Of a DNA stretch of 64,000 nucleotides, positions 55,701-62,529 are shown in pieces (the first letter of the stretch is position 1; each line of letters starts with the position of its first letter). The position numbers were made by a program, and so were the translations under genes. The notes below the pieces were generated by a model, which worked only from the letters and a program-made list of their open reading frames with translations, had not been told where the DNA came from and did no database searches. The stretch is from Sabellastarte sp. h YS-2021 (lineage: Eukaryota; Annelida; Polychaeta; Sabellida; Sabellidae), in the NCBI GenBank assembly GCA_964017235.1, contig OZ024936.1, forward strand, positions 15,228,496-15,292,495. The letters are read 5' to 3'.

Positions 55701-58700
55701 TAAAAAACTGATGGTCAAAATCCCACGTCTGAAAAAGTGGTGATTGCAAAGTTCCTGATCGGCAGTGTTCTGATGGACATAATACCTGATGGGCATTCTT
55801 CCTGATATGCATTCTTCATGGATTCCTGAGAGATTTGCTTGTGCATGTAATTTGCATGTTCTACTTTACAAAGTCTTTGCAAAATTTGATCTTGTTTTAT
55901 TATTTTGTTCACTTTTAAAGTTCAATTTTGAGTTCTTGTTCTTCAAAATTTCTTCTGCTTTATGAGAAACCGTCTCTTTGAAATCTATCGGGTGATAGTT
56001 GTTTTGATTAGAAGGTTTCTGTGATGTGTACAGACTGACATCATTTGACTGGTCGTTATTTTCGTCTTGATATTCTGTATTCAGCCTTTTAAGGGACGAG
56101 TGTAGCACTGGGTGTTTCTCCCTTTTGTGCATTCCGTTTTCTTGGCCTTTCCTTTGTGTTTTCCCATTTGTCATTATAGTTCAATGAAGCTTGTTATATT
56201 TGACCACTGCCGCCAATATTTAACATGCTGTCAAATAAGGACCTTAATAAATCCTTTGTAAACACTTCAGACTGAAGAAACAGTAATTAATTGTTCAATA
56301 TTCCTACCTTGAGCTGCTTTGGCTGTTCAGTATAACTCAATATTGTACTTATTACAACACTTGCATTTTCATAAATGTACTTGGAAGAATAGAGTATACC
56401 TTTTATAGCCGTATCTACAGGTATTCACAATGTTTGTGATATCCAAATCTTAATAAAAGTCTATGTGTAAACACACATTATTTTAGGCAAAGCCTCTGTA
56501 CAACCCCCCCCCCTCCAAAACACAGTTTGACATAATTACTTGGGCCGTATTCTTCAAAAAGGCTTTCCTGGGACCACCTTAGATCCAAGTTAGGAATTGT
56601 TTTCTACTTACCAAAGTATTGCTCAGACTTTGTATTCATCAACATCTACTTTGTTAAGTATTACTTACATTCTAGGGGCCACGGTGGCAGAGTGGTAACA
56701 CTCTCGCCTCCCACCTCTGCGGCCGGGGTTCGATCCCCGTCGTGGCCGTAAGTGGGAAAGCTGGTAGTTGCTTGCCGTTGGTCGGCAGTTTACAGTACAG
56801 AACCCTAGCGAACTATATGTACTGGTTTCCTCTGCCCTTCCAACTACCCGTCGTGATATGACCTGTACAGTGTTGAAAGCGACGTAAAACCCCAAATAAA
56901 TAAAATAAATACTTACATTCTAGGTTAGGAAAACTCCCTGCATTTTGTACTGTAACTATGAACTTGGAAACCGGTTATTTATTTATTTATTTGAGATTTT
57001 ACGTCACTTTCTTTCTTTATTTATTTGGGGTTTTACGTTGCTTTCAACACTGTACAGGCCATATCACGACGGGTAGTTGGAAGGGCAGAGGAAACCAGTA
57101 CATACAGTTGGTCAGGGTTCTGTACTGTAAACTGCCGACCAACAGCAAGTAACTACCAGCTTTCCCACTTGAGGCCGTGCCGGGAACCGAACCCCAGCCT
57201 CAGAGGTGGGAGGCGAGAGTGTTACCACTCTGCCACCGTGGCCCCCTATATCTAAGCTAGAAAGAGTCTTATTCCACAACAATTCCTTCATAAGGTGTAC
57301 TTTGTTTTTTACTGAATCATCTGCTTTGTTAAAAATGGTGAAAAAGCTAATTTTCTGGAGGAAAAAAATGCTGTTTTTAATGTTGTGTCATAGTTTAATA
57401 TCAATAAAACCCAAGATTCTCTGCAATAATTGCACAAACATTCTGTCATATAAGGTATCTCTGCAGATAACTTGAAATCTAAGTAGAGGTCTAAGGTGAC
57501 CTTAGAGTTAGGAATGTTGATGAATACCATTTGATCTAAGTTAATAAAAGCTTGAAAAAAAACGAGGAATCCAAGTCAGGAACAGTCTAAGTATAGTTGA
57601 AGAATACGGCCCCAGATAATTAAAATTAGACCAGGAAGATAGAAAAACAAATAGGCAGTATGCTATATTCTGATTATACTTCAGATTATTTCATAGCAGC
57701 GTGTTTTGATGTACATGTACTAGGTGTGGCATAGCATTTTCAAGTATATTAGAGAAGGTCTGAATAGTGCTTTTAATCAAAATGGCAGCACAAAAAAGCA
57801 ACACAAATTATACCATCATTGCACAGGAAGTTATGTGAAAAAGCCATTATCTATGTAAAATCTGTATGGCTGACGGTGTTGACATTATGAAAATGATGTA
57901 ATTCATACAAAGCACTGATGTAACATAGCCAGAAAGCAGACATAGGCTTCAAAAACAATGTTCTCTTGCTCTCTATACTCTTATTCTAATTCAACTGTTA
58001 TAGCACTTAATCTCTGGGAACTGCTGATTCTAAGGTGCAACATCTGCATAAGTCAAAGTCCTCAATCCAGATGTCGAGGGCATATATATTGGATCTTGTG
58101 GGATCATCTTGAATCATATTGTCAGGTGTGGATGCATATCTTTGCATCCTTTCCAACAGTTAAAGTTATATCAGGACAGATTCTCACGGATAACCACAGC
58201 AACTAAGATATTTCTCAATCTCTGTAAAGTATTATTTATTAGGCACACTCCAGTAGGTTGAAATAAAAGTTTAAATTTCAGTGCATAGGGAGTCCCACCA
58301 TAAGCAAGGCTGAAAGGGGTTTTGGTCTACCAGAAGGAGCCGCAAAGCCATCACAGACACAAGTAGTGCACTAAAGCGGTCACCCATCCCAGTACTAATG
58401 TAGCCAATTGCCACTTAACTTCAAGTCAAGAGACAGATACCTATTAGCTATGCCACAATTCATGAAAGTCTAGACACAAAAGAAAAGTGATCCCTAGAAG
58501 CGCCAGCCTTGCCAGAGCTCACACTCACAAATACAAAAAGATTATTAACTCCATAACTGTCACAAATAACACAAATTAAATATACAAGCAGAAGATCACG
58601 GTATAACGATTAATTAGATGGAATGGAGCTTAGGTGGACAAGATAGTAATAGATTTTTAAAAACCAGTACCAGATTGGATAGCTATAGATTATGCACCAA

Positions 58701-60057
58701 AGCAGATATAACAACAATGTGCTAACAGTTGAGGTCAAGGTTGGCGTTTTACATCCCATTCTACAGCCAGGATCATATTGGGACAGATCCTGGCATTTTG
58801 ACTTGTTGGAGTAGAACAGACACATAGGTGTCAGCCTGTGATTATATGCCAAACTTGCCAATCCACGCAGTCGCTGAGGACCTTGCTAATAGTTGAATCC
58901 ATATGGAACATCATAATCACAACAGAACAAGCTGTCAATCATACTTACACAGGGTTCTCAGTGCTTCCCTGTGTCAGGTGTATCCACTGTGCCCCTCCTT
59001 CCACTTTAACATCTCCAAACATTATGCTATGCATCCTCCCACCAACTTCAGCCCTTCCCTCCACAATGACAAAGTTAGTGACTCCTTCCTTCACCAGGGT
59101 GCGTGCAGCACTCACTCCGGCCATCCCAGCACCAAGGATAATGACGTCATACTCTCCTATCAAAGGTTAATGCATGATATGCAGTGATAATGTTGCAGAG
59201 TCAACTACTTGGAAAGTAGATATATAATAGCCTAAGATAAAAGCTGGAGGTGTAAAACCTCGAAAATACTCTGTTTCTATAGAGATTCAATTCCAGTAAA
59301 TTCTTACTACTTCTGACACAAGGAATCTAGTCAATAATGAACTAGAGCAAAATCCTCTGAATTCCAATTATTGGTAGGGTTAGGATAAAAAAAAATAAAA
59401 AGATTATGCAAGTGACATAATACACTTCTACATAAAAATGACAAGGATGACAAGGATGTGTTTTCATTTTGTCATATCAAACAAACATATTAAATATAAA
59501 CACATAAAACATATAAGCCTATATAAACGGGTTATCTTTCAGTCATTATCCACCACTTTGTTTGAGGTTGAATATGTAAATTAAATCAATATTTAACTTG
59601 GTATTGCACATTTACTGTACTTGTTTATAAAAAAAAAACATACATACAGAGTGGCACCATTGAATATAAAAAACTTATTTTTAACTTGCCATTTCTCAGA
59701 GTTTTGGCATGGATTTTAATGCAACAGAAAGTAACAAACCCTCTGTAAATACGTTTATAATGATTTATAAAACATTATTATATGTTGTATGTTTTTAGAA
59801 ATATTTTTGTTTATATTTTTAGGAGTCCACAGAAATAATATTTTCTACTGTATCAAGGTCAACTAAGTTGTTTTTTTAAAGATAATTAGTATGCTCTACC
59901 AGCAGAAAATCACATACACAAAGGTTGGTGAGCCATTAAATTTACTTGCCAGTTTAGTAGTTGTGCACTAACCTTCCCTTTGGATGTAACATTTCACCCA
60001 GGGGACACAAAAGCATATTGCAACCAGTAGGTAGATGGTGTGAATGTGGACCAGCAT
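43355..60057 (-). CDS. Copy B: complete secreted, probably GPI-anchored flavin amine oxidase (polyamine oxidase-like), 9 coding exons, 540 aa
   Basis: Nine exons join with consistent phases: 59973-60057, 58949-59156, 52610-52751, 50496-50775, 47879-47974, 47263-47363, 45591-45801, 44838-44976, 43355-43715. All have GT donors and AG acceptors, and the total of 1623 nt ends in TAA. Visible in the protein: signal peptide (about 1-23); GxGxxG FAD motif GAGMAG at 37-42; E61 for ribose; GGRM at 67-70; VEGGAQW around E81; a polyamine-oxidase-like substrate domain (about 146-238); [10 protein letters not shown] in exon 7; and FAGE...GYVHGA at 439-455 near the flavin. H312 sits where maize PAO has Lys300. 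After the oxidase domain come a Cys-rich stretch, a DDGSC motif (488-508) and a hydrophobic tail (526-540). Family membership is clear. Substrate, activity and anchoring are inferred. It is a tandem paralogue of copy A. Confidence 0.9.
44018..44208 (-). other. Exon-like open segment inside copy B intron 8
   Basis: A 191-nt segment is open in one frame ([20 protein letters not shown]...) between a good acceptor (TTTCTTGTTCAG) and a strong donor (GTAAGT). It does not match the oxidase fold. Its phase does not fit exon 8: in the frame exon 8 imposes it meets a stop, so inclusion would break the protein. It could be a poison exon, an exon of another nested transcript, or chance. Confidence 0.3.
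44308..44472 (-). repeat. Old SINE of family TRNA1 in copy B intron 8
   Basis: GGGCAGAGGAAACCAGAACA, CTGCACTGTAAACTGC, ACTACCAGCTTTCCCACA and GTGTTAACCACTGTAAGGC keep the family order. Confidence 0.6.
44838..44976 (-). CDS. Copy B coding exon 8
   Basis: Encodes [20 protein letters not shown], then [20 protein letters not shown] and FSDWPVG. This matches the C-terminal substrate/FAD segment of polyamine oxidases, except that the usual WW after PR is LH here. The acceptor TTTCAG precedes 44976 and the donor GTAACA follows 44838. Phase 1 to phase 2. Confidence 0.9.
45290..45560. repeat. Decayed AATC-type microsatellite in copy B intron 7
   Basis: Many scattered ATCAATCA/AGTCAATC motifs beside the exon 7 donor, matching the position in copy A. 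Probably older than the gene duplication. Confidence 0.55.
45591..45801 (-). CDS. Copy B coding exon 7: catalytic-region exon with His for Lys
   Basis: The acceptor CAACTTACAG precedes 45801 and the donor GTGAGT follows 45591. Encodes [13 protein letters not shown], which aligns with MAVYTKIFLKF of maize PAO: Tyr is kept but the Lys300 position is His. The segment [15 protein letters not shown] follows, typical of the family, then [12 protein letters not shown]. Enters in phase 0, leaves in phase 1. Confidence 0.93.
46472..46505. repeat. TTA/TTG microsatellite
   Basis: TTATTATTATTATTATTG then TTGTTGTTGTTG in copy B intron 6. Confidence 0.85.
46650..47100. mobile_element. MITE, partial copy, inverted relative to 38497-39475
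   Basis: Starts ACAATAATGTAATTTTATAG, continues GCTGTAGAAATGGACTGCCA, GTTAACCTACTAAAACATTC, TTGGTGACGTCAGAACCCAG and ends near CTAGTAATAATAATTATTAC. It has only one arm of the hairpin. In copy B intron 6. Confidence 0.72.
47263..47363 (-). CDS. Copy B coding exon 6
   Basis: Encodes [20 protein letters not shown] then [14 protein letters not shown], matching the family pattern xVxVSxxLGVLQ...F.P.LP.WK. The acceptor TTTATGCAG precedes 47363 and the donor GTAAGA follows 47263. Enters in phase 1, leaves in phase 0. It has no duplicate, unlike copy A. Confidence 0.9.
47879..47974 (-). CDS. Copy B coding exon 5
   Basis: Encodes [20 protein letters not shown] then [13 protein letters not shown], the beta-rich segment before the second FAD-contact strand. 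The acceptor GTCAG precedes 47974 and the donor GTATGA follows 47879. Phase 1 at both ends. Contains a possible glycosylation site (NYT). Confidence 0.88.
49647..49792 (+). mobile_element. tRNA-derived SINE of family TRNA2, plus orientation
   Basis: AGTGGGTTAGCAAGTTTGGC (A-box region), GGTTCAACTCCCACAAGTGA (B box), GTGGGACTGTCCAAATGTGA, GCTGTTGAACGGGACGTGAA, CCCAAACTC. The clearest view of the head of this family. Confidence 0.72.
49997..50137 (-). mobile_element. tRNA-derived SINE of family TRNA2, minus orientation
   Basis: AAGGTCAAGGTTGGTGTTTT, GACAGATCCGCAGCATTGTT and GTGGGAGTCAAACCTACACA fit the family. Together with 49647-49792 it forms an inverted pair in copy B intron 4. Confidence 0.65.
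50496..50775 (-). CDS. Copy B coding exon 4: substrate domain
   Basis: The acceptor TTTTTGTCATTGCAG precedes 50775 and the donor GTATAT follows 50496. Encodes [12 protein letters not shown]..., then [19 protein letters not shown] and [12 protein letters not shown], like the helical substrate domain of maize polyamine oxidase. It ends with [19 protein letters not shown], like the DxRGY motif of the family. Confidence 0.92.
52440..52545 (-). repeat. Old SINE fragment (family TRNA1)
   Basis: CCGATAGTTAGAACGCCAGA, ACAGTACATACATTTGGTCA and TTATTGTAAACCACTTC are worn family words, just downstream of copy B exon 3. Confidence 0.4.
52610..52751 (-). CDS. Copy B coding exon 3
   Basis: The acceptor TTTTTTCTAG precedes 52751 and the donor GTAAGC follows 52610. 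Joined to exon 2 it reads [11 protein letters not shown], the expected continuation after the GAQWIH motif in polyamine oxidases. It contains [17 protein letters not shown] and an N-glycosylation sequon (NVS). Ends in phase 0. Confidence 0.88.
52830..54529 (+). mobile_element. L2/CR1-like LINE, reverse-transcriptase half, degenerate, in copy B intron 2
   Basis: Opposite in strand to the host gene. Order: [20 protein letters not shown] (52891-53088), [31 protein letters not shown] with frameshifts, a worn Y-A-D-D region (about 53485), [33 protein letters not shown] (53608-54198), [20 protein letters not shown]. The 3' UTR ends AAGATATTGTGCTTGCAAAG and GATTA units. Stops and frameshifts are spread along it. 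The same 3' end occurs at 26750 and 6850. Confidence 0.82.
54587..54607. repeat. Poly-C run
   Basis: About 21 C in a row, interrupting otherwise AT-rich sequence; length may be unreliable in assemblies. Confidence 0.9.
54737..54850. repeat. Short foldback element, almost perfect hairpin
   Basis: Arms TCTTAGCCAAGTCTTAGGCT(TAA) and its complement TTAAGCCTAAGACTTGGCTA around a TTGGCCATATTTTTGT loop. Ends GCCATCTTCACAAAAG / TTCTTGAATAGGGCCC. Confidence 0.75.
54893..55123 (+). mobile_element. tRNA-derived SINE (family TRNA1), plus orientation
   Basis: GGGGCCACGGTTGCAGAGTG head, GGTAACACTCTCGCC, a worn B box (GGGTTCGGTTCACAAC), tail CCCCAAATAAATAAA. Target duplication TATATGGGTTTTTGG (from 54880) and TATATGGGTTTTGG (55124-55137). 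Confidence 0.85.
55486..55805. mobile_element. MITE-like element with inverted ends
   Basis: Left GGAAGAACACCCATCAGGA and right CCTGATGGGCATTCTTCCTG are inverted copies; more pairing inside (GCCCATCAGAACAATGCC / GGCAGTGTTCTGATGG). About 320 bp in copy B intron 2. No coding content. Confidence 0.62.
55866..56174 (-). other. Unassigned 102-codon open frame in copy B intron 2
   Basis: [20 protein letters not shown]... is Lys-, Asn- and Gln-rich and low in hydrophobic residues, with no family motif. It may be the N-terminal part of a transposon protein or chance. Confidence 0.2.
56677..56909 (+). mobile_element. tRNA-derived SINE (family TRNA1), full length, recent
   Basis: The cleanest copy: head GGGCCACGGTGGCAGAGTGG, B box GGGGTTCGATCCCCG, tail CCCCAAATAAATAAAATAAA. 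Perfect 15-bp target duplication TACTTACATTCTAGG at 56662-56676 and 56910-56924. Confidence 0.92.
56975..57245 (-). mobile_element. Two stacked TRNA1 SINEs: a tail fragment and a full copy
   Basis: A tail piece (TTTATTTATTTGAGATTTTA then CGTCACTTTC, about 56977-57011) is followed at once by a full minus-orientation copy (57012-57245) with B box GGTTCGGTTCCCGG. It suggests insertion into the A-rich tail of an older SINE. Confidence 0.75.
58240..58525 (-). mobile_element. 5S rRNA-derived SINE (SINE3-like)
   Basis: On minus, CTTGAAGTTAAGTGGCAA, GGCTACATTAGTACTGGGAT and GGGTGACCGC (58376-58424) match the 3' half of 5S rRNA including its internal promoter. The body after it (58300-58375) recurs at 7309-7405. 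It is not a functional 5S gene: the 5' half is badly changed. Confidence 0.7.
58733..58882 (-). mobile_element. tRNA-derived SINE of family TRNA2
   Basis: GAGGTCAAGGTTGGCGTTTT, ATTCTACAGCCAGGATCATA, GGTGTCAGCCTGTGATTATA and GAGGACC at the head end. The B box is worn (GTAGAACAGAC). Lies about 65 bp downstream of copy B exon 2. Confidence 0.62.
58949..59156 (-). CDS. Copy B coding exon 2: FAD-binding Rossmann motif
   Basis: Encodes [20 protein letters not shown], then an acidic strand end (IVEGR), GGRMHS and [10 protein letters not shown]: the canonical dinucleotide-binding and GG motifs of flavin amine oxidases. The acceptor TTTGATAG precedes 59156 and the donor GTAAGT follows 58949. Enters in phase 1, leaves in phase 2. 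Confidence 0.93.
59973..60057 (-). CDS. Copy B coding exon 1: signal peptide
   Basis: The ATG at 60055-60057 starts [17 protein letters not shown]..., a short N-region then a hydrophobic core, ending near VKC; it predicts secretion. The donor GGTTAG follows 59973, leaving phase 1. The length, 85 nt, equals copy A exon 1. No other ATG in this frame fits better. Confidence 0.85.
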
Positions 60058-60085
60058 CTGTGGAGTATAGTAATTGATATATTAC
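60058..60085 (-). promoter_or_regulatory. Conserved block immediately 5' of the copy B start codon
   Basis: About 28 bases before the ATG match the same place in copy A (12958-12985) with few changes and end in ACTCCACAG next to the ATG. The ending resembles a 3' splice site, so an upstream non-coding exon is possible. The alternative is a conserved 5' UTR. Confidence 0.45.
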
Positions 60086-60099
60086 TTACAGAAAGATAT

Positions 60100-61120
60100 T
60101 TCAGTTGACCATAAAGTAAGATCTACATAGATTACTTATGGCACATGCTTGAAGGATTACTTCTTCCCTTGGGCTGTAAAGAATGTCCTAGGCCTCTTTT
60201 CTTATTTCAGTTAAAATATTTAAAAAAGAAAATATAAGCAAATCTTTAATATTGCACATTGAGGAAAGAGTGTAATTCAAAAATATAAAACAATACCCTC
60301 GCAAGTTTTCAGGACATTGTAAACAGTCTATTATTTCAAATACTGGACACTTATTTACCCATTAACATATATGTATATATATAGAGAGAGAGATTAATCA
60401 TCATGTGATAACCATACGTGTAATTATATGTTAACTGTTTGGATGCTTAACTGAAGAAAAACATGTTAAATATATGTTAATGTACGCGCTCGTCCGTTAT
60501 TCGCCGGAAATTTGTGAATTATCTAGCGTTATAAATCACAAAACTGAGGACTTTATTTCTATTATAAAGACCGGTTTCATTTATTAATCCATAAATATTA
60601 TTGTAAATATGCTTCAAAACACACCTAGTTGTCGCACTACATTTTGTCTGTATTGTTTGGTCCTGTATTATCGACGATCGTCCAATTATTGCCTCAGATA
60701 ATTGTACGCAAAAATATGCGCACTGCATTGTTTTCTGTAGTCTGCGCACTTCCGGTCTTTATAATATGTTAAATGTTTCAAAAGTTTAATTCTAATACGA
60801 TCAACTTCTTTTGTTAATCTCTCACAGCAAACAAGTACAAATTTCAATTTCAAATCCGGAGACAAGGAGCAGGATCAGTAAATGTTAACTTGTGTTCGGA
60901 AAATAACTGAACTTTCTCATCTGAGACTATAATGTGTAGGCAATTATTCCTTGAAGTACTTTTTGGAAAGTTCAATTGCATCAGTGGTTTGCATTTGGTG
61001 GAAGTCTAAACATTTTTGTGCAAGCACTTACATTTAGTGCTACTTCCTACTAAATTTTTGTGTCTGGAATTTATGTATTTCAGTTGTTATTACAATTTTT
61101 TAGGGGAAGTGTATGCAAAA
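60100..61120. other. Sequence upstream of copy B
   Basis: Probable promoter side. 60480-60760 is less AT-rich and holds several CpG (GTACGCGCTCGTCCGTTATT, TCGACGATCG), unlike most of the window, so it is a candidate promoter or first-exon region. No TATA box recognised. An AG run lies at 60382-60392. Confidence 0.35.
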
Positions 61121-61131
61121 AATTTATTTGT

Positions 61132-61446
61132 GTATTTATTTTTATACTCAGCGCAATATCTCCATATACTACAGGACTCGGAGAGCTATTTAGCCCATCC
61201 GACTGCACAGGTACAGTCTCAACTGACAAGTAAATCACATTCCCCTAACTGAAAGATAGAGGCTGATAGATGACCATTTATCAACGTCCTTGAGGTTCTT
61301 TAGCCTGTCACTGGGGATAGGACCCAATGACAGAGGACCACCATTTTAAGTGGTCATCCGAGCCACTATGTATCTGCCTGTACCTGGGTTTGAACCCACG
61401 TCCTCTGAGTTCCTAGACAAGTGTGTTACCCGCTAGGCCACAGTGG
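61132..61446 (-). mobile_element. tRNA-derived SINE of family TRNA3, full length
   Basis: On minus: GTGGCCTAGCGGGTAACACA, GTGGGTTCAAACCCAGGTAC (B box), TCAAGGACGTTGATAAATGG, tail GCGCTGAGTATAAAAATAAA. Best copy of this family here. Confidence 0.82.
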
Positions 61447-62017
61447 CAGATTGATATATAATTGATAGATAATTCATGACTTCAAGCTCTTTTACTGCTG
61501 ATAACTTTTGTGTGTAGGTATCTCTGGAATATATGTTCACTGCCTGTTGCTACTTTGTGACGTGTTGTAGTCTATTAAGGCAGTATGAGTCAGTGGTATT
61601 ATTTATACTATTTGTCATACTCTGTAAGAAACACAATACAATAGTTGATTGATTCATTTGATTATAATTGCATTGGTTCTTTATGCAATTATAATAAATC
61701 GCTCCTACTTTTTGTGTTACTCATTTGCCATAAGAATGTACCAGCATTTATATAGTTCTAAATACATGTCATATAATAAAGTGATAGATCATTCCTTGTC
61801 TTTATAAATATGATATATATTGCTCCTGCTGTAGAATCTTATTAAAATGGAGTATAGTTTGTTGTGGTAATTCATAGACATAAGTCATACATTATGTGCC
61901 TGATTGCTAAAATTCGAAAAACAATTGTTGGTTCGTGAGATGAATCCAGACCCTCTTCAAGAAGGACTGAGCAAATTTAGATCGTATCTTATGATCCAGA
62001 TCTGATATATATAATAT

Positions 62018-62222
62018 TTGAGTTGTATTGTATCTTTATATACAGTGCAATATCTGAATGTACTACAGGACTCAAAGTGCTGTTTAACCCATCGTGACTG
62101 CAGCTCTCAAGTTACTGATATCCCTCAACCAAAAGACAGACACTCAAGGATGACAATTTATCAATGTCCTTGGGGTTCCTTGTGGGAATGGAACCCATAC
62201 AGAGGTAACTGTTTGTGACATG
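62018..62222 (-). repeat. SINE of family TRNA3, truncated, possibly chimeric with a TRNA2 head
   Basis: The body matches TRNA3 (GCAATATCTGAATGTACTAC, TCAAGGATGAC.ATTTATCAA), but the head side reads GTGGGAATGGAACCCATACA then GAGGT.ACTGTTTGTGACAT, nearer to the TRNA2 words. Confidence 0.5.
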
Positions 62223-62227
62223 ATTAT

Positions 62228-62524
62228 TATTATTATTATGTATTTATACAATATCTCTAAATACTACAGGACTCAAAGTGCTATTTAACCAATCCGACTG
62301 TAAAGGTACAGCCCCAACTCACAAGTAACTGACATTCCCCTAACTGGAAGATAGAGGCTCAAGGATGACCATTTATCAACGTCCTTGAGGTACTTTAACC
62401 TGCCACTGGGAATAGGACCCAATAACAGAGGACTGCCATTTAAGTGGTCATCCAAGCCACTATGTATCTGACTGTGCCTTGGTTCGAACACACGTCCTGT
62501 GTATCATCACCAAGGCCACAGTGC
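62228..62524 (-). mobile_element. tRNA-derived SINE of family TRNA3
   Basis: ATATCTCTAAATACTACAGG, GACATTCCCCTAACTGGAAG, a worn B box (CTTGGTTCGAACACACG) and AAGGCCACAGTG at the head. An ATT repeat (62224-62238) forms the tail. Confidence 0.75.
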
Positions 62525-62529
62525 CAGTT

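Larger units (their letters stand above)
56542..57612. mobile_element. Foldback-like element carrying nested SINEs
   Basis: Ends GGGCCGTATTCTTCAA and TTGAAGAATACGGCCC are perfect inverted copies; adjacent GATC(C/T)AAGTTAG words pair further in. Two TRNA1 SINEs (56677-56909 and about 57012-57245) have landed inside. No matching flank duplication seen. Confidence 0.65.

Noticed and set aside
58376-58424. Functional 5S rRNA gene
   Set aside because: Only the 3' half is recognisable, with changes; the 5' half and terminator are not intact.
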